Source: Megasphaera paucivorans (lineage in GTDB: Bacteria; Bacillota; Negativicutes; Veillonellales; Megasphaeraceae). From it: a DNA stretch of 64,000 nt. Position 1 is the stretch's first letter, and every line of letters starts with the position of its first letter. Under the pieces are notes generated by a model. That model was not told the origin of the DNA. It searched no databases and saw only the letters and a list, made by a program, of their open reading frames with translations. Below, in pieces: positions 42,894-51,842 of the stretch. The position numbers and the translations under genes were made by a program. Location: positions 62,001 through 126,000 of the forward strand of contig NZ_FNHQ01000002.1 of assembly GCF_900103535.1 (NCBI RefSeq), read 5' to 3'.

Positions 42894-43970
42894 TTATCGT
42901 ATAAATTCGAAACGGAATTGTCGTCCCGGTGTGATGTATTTGATGAGAAAGAGTTCATTCGGTATGATTCGGGCGGCAATATTGGTTCGTTCATTGGAAG
43001 GTTGTTCCGTTGTAATAATTTGTACTTCTCCCATGTAGCGCTTATAGTCTTTATTGTCTATGGTAATGTCTCCCAAACGTTTGTCGAGAATGGTTGTAGC
43101 ATCTGGCTGGATAGTATGACCATGTAATAAATTACGGCTTTCTTGTGCACGTACAGCGTCGCGAGAGGGATCTTGGCGAGCGGTAAAGGAGTGGGAGAGA
43201 AAATCACGAACAAAGGGATCATGACTTAATAAACGGGCTTTTAGAACCACTACATTTTTTTGTGTTTGTGTAAGAGCAGATAGTTCTTCGTCCGTAGGAT
43301 AAGAATCACCAATAAAAATAGAGTCTGTGTCTAATGCTGTTAAATGACGAGCTGCTAAGCTGACGCTTATGTTCCGATGTGCTTCCAGTGTGGGCAGCCC
43401 TTCATAAAGAGGACCACGGCGTCCGCTGCTGCAGCTGGGAATAAAAGCACCTACAGAAATTCCTTTTTCCCGGAGATAGTTGTTTTGACTGCAGAAATAG
43501 CGCTCACTTAGTCCTGTATAGGGCCTGGGATAAAAATTATGCAGGGCATCCATATGGGAAAAATCAGCGTTCGCGGCTTGAAGAGCGGTAAGAGTATCAT
43601 GAGTAAGTGTAGAAGCATTAAGCTGAACCTGCATGATAGTACTGAATAATGCAATTTTATCAATACTAAAGCCGTAATCACAGCGAATAGTCGTAATACC
43701 TATTTTTTGTAATTCAATGGGGTCTAATTTTTTCAGGCCGAGAAGCGTACAAGCCTGGGGGGAAACATCACATACCACATCTAATTGAAGTATGTGAGCT
43801 TGCAGTAATAGGTCCCGCAATTCTTTTTTGAACAATGTTTGATTTGTTTCAGGAATGTGCAATGATGTAAAGATACGATTGATTCCATAGTTTTTTGCTT
43901 TTTTTAATAACTCCATATTTTGTTCCAGTGTGTTGTCTAACCCCGGATATAATGAAATGCCTGTTTGCAT
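42894..43970 (-). CDS. mupG: 6-phospho-N-acetylmuramidase (DUF871 family)
   Basis: A 358-aa DUF871 protein. MupG of Staphylococcus hydrolyses MurNAc-6P-GlcNAc disaccharides in the cytoplasm during cell-wall recycling. Its large TIM-barrel domain begins MQTGISLYPGLDNTLEQNMELLKKAKNYGINRIFTSLHIPE and includes VCDVSPQA, IRCDYGFS, LNASTL, NFYPRPYTGLS and IGDSYPT. The C-terminal cyclophilin-like domain covers about 245-358. It is nine bases downstream of the PTS transporter gene and in operon with murQ, the same arrangement as the staphylococcal mup-mur operon. This supports MurNAc-GlcNAc as the imported sugar. Confidence 0.88.
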   Translation of the reverse strand: MQTGISLYPGLDNTLEQNMELLKKAKNYGINRIFTSLHIPETNQTLFKKELRDLLLQAHILQLDVVCDVSPQACTLLGLKKLDPIELQKIGITTIRCDYGFSIDKIALFSTIMQVQLNASTLTHDTLTALQAANADFSHMDALHNFYPRPYTGLSERYFCSQNNYLREKGISVGAFIPSCSSGRRGPLYEGLPTLEAHRNISVSLAARHLTALDTDSIFIGDSYPTDEELSALTQTQKNVVVLKARLLSHDPFVRDFLSHSFTARQDPSRDAVRAQESRNLLHGHTIQPDATTILDKRLGDITIDNKDYKRYMGEVQIITTEQPSNERTNIAARIIPNELFLIKYITPGRQFRFEFIR

Positions 43971-43979
43971 ACGAACCTC

Positions 43980-45359
43980 CTATTTATTTTGAAGATCATC
44001 AAAGCCAATGATCCATGTGGCGATGAAACCGGTAATATAAGCTGTGACTAAGCCTAATAAATAGATAGGGATATTATCTGCAGCGGCAGCTAGGGGCAAG
44101 CCGGAAATTCCCAATGTTGCCGAACCTACCATATAGGCAGCCTGAATAGCACCGCCGCAAGCACCGCCGATACAAGCACCAATAAAAGGTTTTCCTAAAG
44201 GTAGTGTTACTCCATAAATGAGCGGTTCACCAATACCCATGAGACCCACTGGAAGGGAAGAAATAATCGTCTTTTTTAAACGATGATTTTTTGTTTTGAT
44301 ATATACGGCAATAGCGGCACCTACCTGACCGCCGCCAGACATGGCCAAGATGGGCAAGAGAATAGTTACCCCATAGCGAGATAACAATTCTGCATGAATA
44401 GGAGTTAATCCTTGATGAATACCAAGCATAACCATTGGTAAAAAAGTTCCGCCTAAAATAAAACCAGTTAGGGCACCCCCTCTGCCGATGGATTCTGTAG
44501 CGGCAAAGCCAATTATTTCTGAAAGATACCCCCCGATAGGCTGACAGATAAATAAAGCGATGAAAGTGGAAATAAGTACGACGATAAGGGGGGTTAGAAA
44601 GAGGTCGAACATTTCGGGGATAATTTTATGAAGGTGCTTTTCTAAAACAGAAGCAAAAAGTACGACGAGTAAGACGGCGATAATACCGCCTCTTCCCGGC
44701 ACAAGAAAGCTGCCGAACACACTGATATGGGTTAAACCTGGATGGGTGATAATGGCGGCCATAACACCGCCTAGCATGGGAGAACCGCCAAATTCTTTGG
44801 CAGCACTAATGCCGACGAACAAGTTTAGGCCCCAAAAGGCGGCATTGCCGGCAATTCCTAAAATTTGTATTATTGGCAGTGCAGCTAATAAAGGATTTAA
44901 TTTTATACAGATATTTAACAGTCCTGTAATTAAGCCGCAAGCGATAAAAGCGGGAATAATAGGAATAAAAATATTAGATATTTTTTTTAGTATTAACTTT
45001 CCGGGAGTTGCATTTTTCTGTCGAATTGTATCATGGAGAGCTTTACCGTCGCCGATTTGGGCATTTTGTGCCAGCTGGAAAAATGTGTTTTCTTGCTCTC
45101 CCGTGGTATCGACTGGTTCTAATAAATTTTTGAATTCGGTGGTAACATTTGTGGCTTTTCCCGGACCTAAAATGATTTGCCATTCATCATTTATTTTGTT
45201 GACGCCGATAACGCCGGGGAGATTAAGAAAATCTTCTTTGACAAAATGTTCTTCTTGTACATGTAACCGCAGCCGTGTCATACAGTTTTGAACACGGATA
45301 ATATTATTTGCAGGGCCGGTAATAGAAAAAATGGCTTGTGCTAATTCTTTATTAGTCAT
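43980..45359 (-). CDS. murP: PTS EIIBC component, MurNAc/MurNAc-GlcNAc specific
   Basis: A 459-aa phosphotransferase-system permease that imports and phosphorylates an amino sugar. The EIIB domain (residues 1-85) has the phospho-Cys in VQNCMTRLRLHV. The EIIC domain (about 120-459) has ten hydrophobic segments and the motif GIGEPLIYGVTLPLGKPFIGACIGGACGG. No EIIA domain is fused, as in E. coli MurP, so EIIA must come from elsewhere. GAGGTTG precedes the ATG at 45359; the gene overlaps murQ by eight bases. Substrate is inferred from the murQ and mupG neighbours. Confidence 0.88.
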   Translation of the reverse strand: MTNKELAQAIFSITGPANNIIRVQNCMTRLRLHVQEEHFVKEDFLNLPGVIGVNKINDEWQIILGPGKATNVTTEFKNLLEPVDTTGEQENTFFQLAQNAQIGDGKALHDTIRQKNATPGKLILKKISNIFIPIIPAFIACGLITGLLNICIKLNPLLAALPIIQILGIAGNAAFWGLNLFVGISAAKEFGGSPMLGGVMAAIITHPGLTHISVFGSFLVPGRGGIIAVLLVVLFASVLEKHLHKIIPEMFDLFLTPLIVVLISTFIALFICQPIGGYLSEIIGFAATESIGRGGALTGFILGGTFLPMVMLGIHQGLTPIHAELLSRYGVTILLPILAMSGGGQVGAAIAVYIKTKNHRLKKTIISSLPVGLMGIGEPLIYGVTLPLGKPFIGACIGGACGGAIQAAYMVGSATLGISGLPLAAAADNIPIYLLGLVTAYITGFIATWIIGFDDLQNK

Positions 45360-46269
45360 GATGCAACCTCTTTTTCTTTTGTAAAGCCAGATAAACATAC
45401 CCGTTGCAAGCTGTTAATAAAGAGGAAGCCTCTTGTTTAGAGATATCCAGCGCGGCCGCAATAATTGCTTCTTTCGTATTATTGTTGGTTTTCGATAGTG
45501 CTGCAATCGCTGTTTCACGGTTGCAGCCGGCAGCTTTCATGACAATACGCAGGGCTCGTTCTTTTAATTTTTCATTAGAAGATTTGACATCTACCATCAG
45601 GTTGCCATATACCTTTCCTAATTTGATCATGATTCCGGTTGAGAGCATATTGAGGATCATTTTTTGCGCCGTGCCGGCCTTCATGCGGGTGGATCCAGTT
45701 ATTACTTCAGGCCCGACGAGTGCGCATAAATCAATTTGTGCATAATGAGAGATACTTGAGTTCGGGGAACAATCAATAGAAATTGTAACAGCGCCGATAG
45801 AAGAGGCATAGGCTAATCCCCCTAATACATACGGGGTTCTGCCGGAGGCGGATAGGCCGATGACAACATCACTGTTCGTTAGATTGTTGGCTTTTAAATC
45901 AAATTCGCCCAACTCTTTTGCATCTTCGGAACCTTCTTTAGCTCGAAACATGGCATTGTATCCGCCGGCGATCAAACCTTGTATTGTTTGTGGGTCTGTT
46001 CCATAAGTAGGCGGGCATTCTACGGCATCCAAGATCCCCAAGCGTCCGGAAGTCCCGGCGCCTATGTAGAACAGACGGCCTCCTGCGCGAAGTGCAGGAG
46101 CAGTAAGATCAATAGCCGCGGCTATCTGAGGAAGAATGCATTCAATTGCCTGAGCAACTTTTTTATCTTCATTATTTATGATACGTGTCATTTCTAGTGT
46201 TGAGACAGTATCAATTTGTTCACTAGCAGGGTTTGATTTTTCTGTATAGAGTTTTTCTAATTCGATCAT
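45352..46269 (-). CDS. murQ: N-acetylmuramic acid 6-phosphate etherase
   Basis: A 305-aa lyase that splits the lactyl ether of MurNAc-6P to GlcNAc-6P and D-lactate. The SIS domain contains LFYIGAGTSGRLGILDAVECPPTYGT (Glu of the active site), FRAKEGSEDA (second Glu), VIGLSASGRTPYVLGGL and TGSTRMKAGTAQKMILNMLSTG. The C-terminal helical UBA-like part ends NNTKEAIIAAALDISKQEASSLL. It is the first gene of the leftward murQ-murP-mupG operon, and its product feeds NagA, encoded divergently at 46439. Confidence 0.96.
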   Translation of the reverse strand: MIELEKLYTEKSNPASEQIDTVSTLEMTRIINNEDKKVAQAIECILPQIAAAIDLTAPALRAGGRLFYIGAGTSGRLGILDAVECPPTYGTDPQTIQGLIAGGYNAMFRAKEGSEDAKELGEFDLKANNLTNSDVVIGLSASGRTPYVLGGLAYASSIGAVTISIDCSPNSSISHYAQIDLCALVGPEVITGSTRMKAGTAQKMILNMLSTGIMIKLGKVYGNLMVDVKSSNEKLKERALRIVMKAAGCNRETAIAALSKTNNNTKEAIIAAALDISKQEASSLLTACNGYVYLALQKKKRLHHD

Positions 46270-46303
46270 ACGAAGACCCTTTCTGAATACTATAATATAC
46301 TTT

Positions 46304-46333
46304 ATTATAATGCTAAAACTACGGGGAAAGCAA
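46304..46333 (-). promoter_or_regulatory. Promoter of the murQ operon
   Basis: On the minus strand: TTGCTT (46333-46328), 18-base spacer, TATAAT (46309-46304), 35 bases before the murQ start codon. Confidence 0.5.
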
Positions 46334-46438
46334 AATATAAATAGTGATAAATTTTATAAGGAGACTGCATCCAAGGAAAAATATTGATATTCTATGATAT
46401 ACTAAAAGAAATATACATAGCAGTGGAGATGAAAGAAT

Positions 46439-47587
46439 ATGAAGGCGATTATTAATGGAATTATTATTTTGCCGCATGAACTGGCAACAGGTCAGGTACT
46501 CTTGTATGATGAAAAAATAAAAGGAATCATACCGAGGAATGAATGGCATGCCGGTCATTGTACAGATATTATAAATGCACAGGGGGGATTTGTATCGGCG
46601 GGATTTATTAATGAACATTTGCATGGCTGCGGTGGTTATGATGTAATGGATGATACAGATGAAGCCTTGGAAACGATAAGCGAATTATTACCGCGGACAG
46701 GTGTTACGGCATTTGTTCCTACTACAATGACCTATGATCGGCCGCGGGTCGAACGGATTTTAACGCGTATTAAACATTCACAAGGGAAAATCCAAGGAGC
46801 ACATATTTTAGGAGCGCATATGGAAGGGCCGTTTATTAATGCTGAGTATAAAGGTGCGCAGGATGGAAAAAATATCGCAGCACCTGATTTTTCATGGCTG
46901 GAAGGGTATAGAGAATGTATTAAAATTATTACCTTGGCACCGGAAATGTGTTCCAATCATCAATTTTTAGACAAATGTGAAAAAAATAATATCTTGATAT
47001 CTATCGGGCACAGTGCCGCTTCTTATGAGGACGTTCTGTCTGTTATGAGACATACTGCTGCTTGTCATATAACGCATCTATTCAATGCTATGCCGACAAT
47101 GCATCACCGTGCGCCTGGAATTATCGGAGCGGCTTTTACAGAAGATAAAATTCGTTGTGAACTCATTTGCGATAATCTCCATGTACACCCGGCAATGCAG
47201 AAACTTGTATACAAAGTGAAGGGACGTGATGGAATTATTCTTATTACAGATTCCATGAGAGCTTGTCTTTTAGGTGATGGGAAGTCGGAGCTCGGGGGAC
47301 AGGATGTATTTGTTGAAAAGGGACAGGCACGTTTGGCAGATGGAGCATTGGCTGGCAGTGTGTTGACTATGGATAAAGCTGTGATGAATTTTTTAAGTAA
47401 CACAGGTGCTTCTTTACCAGATACGATTGCAATGGTCACCATTAATCCAGCGAAAGATCTAGGGGTCTATGATCATATGGGATCGCTGGAAGCAGGTAAG
47501 AATGCTGATGTTACAATTTTTGATGAAAATGGTAACATACAATATACTGTTATTAGCGGAAATACACTATTTAGCAGCATGCAGTAA
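46439..47587 (+). CDS. nagA: N-acetylglucosamine-6-phosphate deacetylase
   Basis: A 382-aa amidohydrolase that deacetylates GlcNAc-6P to glucosamine-6P. Metal-site residues are in GFINEHLHGCGG, HMEGPFINAEYKGAQ (Glu), ISIGHSAASYE (His), HITHLFNAMPTMHHRAPG (His), and the catalytic Asp in ILITDSMRA. LADGALAGSVLTMDKAV and INPAKDLG complete the signature. It is divergent from murQ and processes its product. nagB and a glucosamine transporter are not nearby. It ends at a long hairpin. Confidence 0.95.
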   Translation: MKAIINGIIILPHELATGQVLLYDEKIKGIIPRNEWHAGHCTDIINAQGGFVSAGFINEHLHGCGGYDVMDDTDEALETISELLPRTGVTAFVPTTMTYDRPRVERILTRIKHSQGKIQGAHILGAHMEGPFINAEYKGAQDGKNIAAPDFSWLEGYRECIKIITLAPEMCSNHQFLDKCEKNNILISIGHSAASYEDVLSVMRHTAACHITHLFNAMPTMHHRAPGIIGAAFTEDKIRCELICDNLHVHPAMQKLVYKVKGRDGIILITDSMRACLLGDGKSELGGQDVFVEKGQARLADGALAGSVLTMDKAVMNFLSNTGASLPDTIAMVTINPAKDLGVYDHMGSLEAGKNADVTIFDENGNIQYTVISGNTLFSSMQ

Positions 47588-47620
47588 CTGTGAAATATAG
47601 TCCGATACAGATAGTAATGA

Positions 47621-47666
47621 GATACAACGAACGCCTCCTATTTTATATGGAGGCGTTCGCTGTATC
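47621..47666. terminator. Hairpin between convergent nagA and Crp/Fnr genes
   Basis: An 18-bp stem (47621-47638 with 47649-47666) with one mismatch and a 10-base AT loop; no T tract follows directly. Confidence 0.6.
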
Positions 47667-47711
47667 TAAAGGAGATGTTGTCATTAAAAATTTAATGATA
47701 ACCTAAGGAGG

Positions 47712-48365
47712 TTAGTAAAATTCTTTTCCTTCAAATATCTCTCGTAATTTTTGACGGTCTAATACTCGAATATGTTTATATTCTTGAATGATCATATCTT
47801 TTTCCACTAAATTGTTCATGACCCGGGTTGCCGTTACCCTGCTCATGCCGGTAACAGCAGCGATTTGTTCATGTGTTAAATTTACTTTATCATCATTTTC
47901 ATCGGTTATAGAATACAAAAGACATGCTATTTTTTCTTCATTTTTTATGAATTGAGCATAAAAGATCCAGCTGTGCAGCAATGTTATTTTTTTCATAAAA
48001 AAAGATAGTAATTCGTGCATGCTTTCATCATCATTCATACATGCTCGAAGTAATGTTTTGGCATCTAACCGATAAGTATGTAGTTTTGTCATGGCCCCTG
48101 CACAAACGATACGGATAGGCGGTGTTGCAAATATTTCTTCGCCGGCTAAGTTATTATTGGAGAAATAGCATAATGTACGTTCACTGCCATCCGGATAGGG
48201 AAGGAATGCGCGCAGGCGGCCGTCAATAATATAATATAAATAATCAGCAGGGTCATTTTTCATAAATAAAATTTCCCCAGATTGAAAAGTCTTTTTTTGA
48301 CCGTATTCTTTGAATATTTCGGGAATACACAGCAGGTTTGGCTGGAATAAATCATTGGTAGTCAT
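47712..48365 (-). CDS. Crp/Fnr family transcriptional regulator
   Basis: A 217-aa regulator with a cyclic-nucleotide-binding-like beta roll (residues about 20-120: FQSGEILFMKNDPADYLYYIIDGRLRAFL…GSERTLCYF). A dimerisation helix follows, then a C-terminal HTH (LTHEQIAAVTGMSRVTATRVMNNLVEKDMI). It lacks the N-terminal Cys cluster of oxygen-sensing FNR; the Cys present are scattered. GAGAAGG precedes the ATG at 48365; the longer frame has no ribosome site. The ligand may be cAMP, haem or another small molecule. Targets unknown; it sits beside nagA and the GarR-like gene. Confidence 0.88.
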   Translation of the reverse strand: MTTNDLFQPNLLCIPEIFKEYGQKKTFQSGEILFMKNDPADYLYYIIDGRLRAFLPYPDGSERTLCYFSNNNLAGEEIFATPPIRIVCAGAMTKLHTYRLDAKTLLRACMNDDESMHELLSFFMKKITLLHSWIFYAQFIKNEEKIACLLYSITDENDDKVNLTHEQIAAVTGMSRVTATRVMNNLVEKDMIIQEYKHIRVLDRQKLREIFEGKEFY

Positions 48366-48821
48366 GTTGGTACCTTCTCTCCTTAGATAATAGTATACGG
48401 GTGTTCTTGATGAAATTATAACATAAAATAATGACATTGTAATAGATTATACAGAAGTATTTTTTACAAAATAGTATAATAGAGATGAAAATTTATCATA
48501 ATAATTACCGATGAATTATTTGCGGAGGGTAACTGATTGTAAAGGGTGTTGAAGGAGGGGGATTTACAACCGTTAGATTTTTATAAATGATTGCAAGGGA
48601 GTTCCTATGATTGGAACTATAATTCAAGAGTACGGTTTTCATATGAAGAATCTGCTGGAGAGATTTGCGCATGTATGTCTTATAACAAGAAAGTTTTTTA
48701 TTATGCAGATGCTGCTAATACATCAAAAATTCACTCAATAACATGAGAAATTGATGTGACAGAGCAGTCAAATTAAGATTATAGTTGTTTGTTTATATTA
48801 TTATAAAAGGAGTTGTTCAAA
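48366..48821. other. Intergenic region with a short echo of the downstream gene
   Basis: No intact gene is seen in 456 bases. At 48703-48724 there is a 22-base segment matching 49005-49026, inside the downstream reductase gene, at 20 of 22 positions. This may be a decayed partial duplication. Short stop-interrupted frames surround it. Confidence 0.4.
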
Positions 48822-49706
48822 ATGAAAATTGGCTTTTTAGGATTAGGTGTTATGGGTCTTCCCATGGCAAAAAATGTGATTAAAAAATCAGGTTGTGAAT
48901 TGTATGGATTTGATGTTGTCCAAGAAAAACTGGATGAATTAGAGGCAGCGGGCGGACATGCTATTAGCGATCAGACAGAGATTTACAAAAATTGCGATGT
49001 AATCATGCAGATGCTGCCAACACATCCTATTATTATCAATTCTATTGAAAAAGCGATTGCATATGGCAAGCCGGGCAACATTATTATTGATTTATCTTCG
49101 ACAGCACCGAATATTATTATTGATATGTACCAAAAGGTTAAAGCTGCGGGAATGTCACTGCTGGATTCTCCTGTAAGCGGGGGAAATCCGAAGGCGATTG
49201 ATGGTACGCTGGCAATTATGACAGGCGGAGATAAAGATATTTATGATCGGGTAGAACCTCTTTTGCAATGTATGGGAATTCCTGTGTATACGGGAGGTAC
49301 AGGTAGCGGAGATGTTACCAAACTGGTCAATAATACGATTGCCGGAGCCTATATGGTTGCTGTTGCTGAAGGCTATGCATTTGCGGCTAAAGCGGGTATT
49401 GACTTACAGACAACGTTTGAAGCAACAAGGTATGGATTTGCCGGTGGACCCGCCTATGAAAATAAAGTTCCTAAAATGCTTGCCCGTGATTATGAACCAG
49501 GTGCGCGGATTGCAGTTCATCGCAAAGATATCATTAATGCAAAGCATTATGCTCATCATCTGGATATTGATTTGCCAATGACGGATGTTGTGCTTATGGT
49601 GATGGATTGGATGAATGATAATGGATATATCAATGAAGATCAGGCAGCGATGGTCAAGTATTTTGAAGAAAAAATGAATGTTAAAGTAGGGAAAGAAAAT
49701 AAATAA
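48822..49706 (+). CDS. 2-hydroxy-3-oxopropionate reductase-like (beta-hydroxyacid dehydrogenase)
   Basis: A 294-aa member of the beta-hydroxyacid dehydrogenase family, like GarR/GlxR, which reduce tartronate semialdehyde to D-glycerate, or 3-hydroxyisobutyrate dehydrogenases. The NAD(P) loop is IGFLGLGVMGLPMAKNVIKK. The substrate motif is LLDSPVSGGNPKAIDGTLAIMTGG, and the catalytic Lys167 is in GDVTKLVNNTI. AAAGGAG precedes the ATG at 48822; the annotated longer frame begins three codons upstream with TTG. It ends at a terminator and stands alone. A glyoxylate carboligase or glycerate kinase is not nearby, so the pathway is open. Confidence 0.82.
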   Translation: MKIGFLGLGVMGLPMAKNVIKKSGCELYGFDVVQEKLDELEAAGGHAISDQTEIYKNCDVIMQMLPTHPIIINSIEKAIAYGKPGNIIIDLSSTAPNIIIDMYQKVKAAGMSLLDSPVSGGNPKAIDGTLAIMTGGDKDIYDRVEPLLQCMGIPVYTGGTGSGDVTKLVNNTIAGAYMVAVAEGYAFAAKAGIDLQTTFEATRYGFAGGPAYENKVPKMLARDYEPGARIAVHRKDIINAKHYAHHLDIDLPMTDVVLMVMDWMNDNGYINEDQAAMVKYFEEKMNVKVGKENK

Positions 49707-49720
49707 ATATGTTTCCCCGT

Positions 49721-49751
49721 AAAGGGTCGCATTTCCGCGCGGCCCTTTTTT
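49721..49751 (+). terminator. Terminator after the GarR-like gene
   Basis: AAGGGTCGC pairs with GCGGCCCTT (one G-U), 8-base loop, six T. Confidence 0.85.
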
Positions 49752-49777
49752 GCCGAAAAGAAAAAATTTAGTATAAT
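49750..49777 (+). promoter_or_regulatory. Promoter of nagZ
   Basis: TTGCCG (49750-49755), 16-base spacer, perfect TATAAT (49772-49777). The -35 box begins inside the T run of the preceding terminator. Confidence 0.6.
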
Positions 49778-49821
49778 GAATGTAAAGTATATAATTGTAT
49801 CTGGCGGGAGGGGATTTATAT

Positions 49822-50955
49822 ATGAAAATGAATAAAGTTATTGCAAGTATAGTAATGATAAGCATGACGGTCTGCTTCAGCGGCTGTAAACAAGAAGTAA
49901 AAAATGAGGCGCAGCCAGCGGTGCAGCATCACACGATAAATGAACAAGCAAAACAGATAGTAGCACGTATGAGCGACACTCAAAAAATAGGGCAGTTAAT
50001 GATGATCGGTATTACTGGCCCGGTGGTAGATATAAAAACAGATCGTGCACTAGCTAAATATAAATTTGGCAATGTTATTTTATTTGATCGAAATATGCAA
50101 AATCAAAATCAGGTAAAAAAACTTACGGCAGATTTGCAAGAAAAAATCAGCATAAATAGTGGGATTTTTCCATTTATTGCGCTTGATCAAGAGGGTGGGG
50201 CTGTACTGCGGATGCGCAGTCATTTTCCGGAAGTTCCTAGTGAGCAAGAATTAGGTCGAAAAAAACCTTCAGAAACAAAAATATGGGCAGAAACTACGGG
50301 TAAAGAATTGAAAGAAATGGGTATAAATATCAATTTTTCTCCTGTTGTGGATTTAGGATTATCTCATGGACGGTCTTATAGTGATGATCCGGGTGTGGTC
50401 TCAACTTATGCAGAACAAGCTTGTACCGGGTACAAAGATGCAGGTATTTTGTGCGTTCTTAAACATTTTCCCGGTATCGGCAAGGCAGAAATAGATCCTC
50501 ATATGGATGGGGCAAGTGTAGCTGTTGGACGAGAGCAATTGGAACAGGAAGATTTAAAACCTTTTCGGGATTTGATACAGCGTATAGATAATAAAAATAT
50601 GTTTGTCATGGTTTCCAATGTGACTTTTCCGGCATTGGATACGCACTATCCGGCATGTGTGTCAGAAAAAATAATGACGGATATATTACGTAATCAGTAC
50701 GGATATAAAGGTCTTATTTTAACGGATGATATGGAAATGGGAGCGATGTCTAAACACTATACTTTTTCTCAAATGGGAGTCATGGCGGTTAAAGCCGGTG
50801 CAGATATTATTTTAGTTTGTCATGATTATGAGCATGAACAGGAAGTATATAAGGGATTGCTGAAGGCTTATCGCAGCGGAGAATTGTCCCGGGATAAAAT
50901 AGATAAGAAGGTATTACGGATTGTAGAAATGAAATTAGCGTATAATGGCAAATAA
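49822..50955 (+). CDS. nagZ: Beta-N-acetylglucosaminidase (GH3), lipoprotein
   Basis: A 377-aa glycoside hydrolase family 3 enzyme that removes terminal GlcNAc from muropeptides or cell-wall fragments. The N-terminus is a lipoprotein signal with lipobox CFSGC (Cys at about residue 23), so it acts outside the cytoplasm, like Bacillus NagZ. Motifs are FIALDQEGGAVLRM, NINFSPVVDLG, LKHFPGIGKAEIDPHMDG (with the Asp-x-His dyad kept in DPH, although the usual PGHG is PGIG) and the nucleophile Asp in LTDDMEMGAM. GGGAGGGG precedes the ATG at 49822. It belongs functionally with the mur/nag genes upstream. Confidence 0.92.
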   Translation: MKMNKVIASIVMISMTVCFSGCKQEVKNEAQPAVQHHTINEQAKQIVARMSDTQKIGQLMMIGITGPVVDIKTDRALAKYKFGNVILFDRNMQNQNQVKKLTADLQEKISINSGIFPFIALDQEGGAVLRMRSHFPEVPSEQELGRKKPSETKIWAETTGKELKEMGININFSPVVDLGLSHGRSYSDDPGVVSTYAEQACTGYKDAGILCVLKHFPGIGKAEIDPHMDGASVAVGREQLEQEDLKPFRDLIQRIDNKNMFVMVSNVTFPALDTHYPACVSEKIMTDILRNQYGYKGLILTDDMEMGAMSKHYTFSQMGVMAVKAGADIILVCHDYEHEQEVYKGLLKAYRSGELSRDKIDKKVLRIVEMKLAYNGK

Positions 50956-50996
50956 ATTAAATTAATTATATATAATAACAAAAGGCGGGAAAAATA

Positions 50997-51767
50997 ATGA
51001 AGGTTACACTTATAGGCAATGCCGGGGTATGGCTGAGGGATACGGGATTATCTATAGTAATTGACGGGTTATACGGGAAAAATGAATTTTTCAGTGACCC
51101 GCTGCATGAGATGGATGCAGCAGCAGAAGGAACTGCATCTATGTTCCGGCATATTCGAACATTGGCATTTACTCATCGACATGAAGATCATTTTAATGCT
51201 GCTTATGTTAATACCTATCTTATGCATAATACCGTGCAAAATGTATATATTCCTAAGATAACGGAGCCACCCAATCAATATGAAGATGTGGGCGTTGTAG
51301 TGCCCGGCAGATCGGGGGCCAGAATTTTTTCTATAGGAGAACGTGATGAAGAAATATACTATGATAGGATTTCTGACGACAGCTGGATTATATTTTTTAA
51401 AACAATCCATATGGGAGGATCGCAGTATAATGCACGGCATTATGGAATTATTATTATATCATCAGGGTATAGTTATCTTTTTATGGCAGATACGGATTGG
51501 ACATATGCGGTCAAAAATGTGGTACAATTATTGAAAGATACAACGTTAAAAGCTGCGTTTGTCAATCCATTATCTTATATGGACGCCCGTGGAAAAGAAT
51601 GGCTGTCTTATCTTCATGTGCCTAATGTGGTTATATATCATGTACCGTATGAAGAATCAGATAAAAGCGGCATGCGGAAACTGGTGCAGCGAGAATTGAC
51701 TTCTCCTGTTTCCCGTTCGTGGAGGCTGCAGGCACTTACAGAAAAAATGCAGACTATCATTATATAA
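50997..51767 (+). CDS. Metallo-beta-lactamase-fold protein
   Basis: A 256-aa MBL-fold protein of the UlaG-like type. It opens VTLIGNAGVWLRDTGLSIVIDGLYG. The metal motif reads FTHRHEDHFNAAYV (HxHxDH with Glu between), a second His lies in FFKTIHMGGSQYN, and the Asp in LFMADTDWTY and a late His in IYHVPYEE complete a plausible site. No lactamase or RNA-processing (beta-CASP) domain is present. AAAGGCGG precedes the ATG. It is 41 bases after nagZ and may share its transcript. Substrate unknown. Confidence 0.78.
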   Translation: MKVTLIGNAGVWLRDTGLSIVIDGLYGKNEFFSDPLHEMDAAAEGTASMFRHIRTLAFTHRHEDHFNAAYVNTYLMHNTVQNVYIPKITEPPNQYEDVGVVVPGRSGARIFSIGERDEEIYYDRISDDSWIIFFKTIHMGGSQYNARHYGIIIISSGYSYLFMADTDWTYAVKNVVQLLKDTTLKAAFVNPLSYMDARGKEWLSYLHVPNVVIYHVPYEESDKSGMRKLVQRELTSPVSRSWRLQALTEKMQTIII

Positions 51768-51842
51768 ACTAATATCATGCGGCGGCATGTCGGTGTCCTG
51801 GATATAGAAAATAAGCAGCGCTGGTTCGTAAAGGAGGGTATT

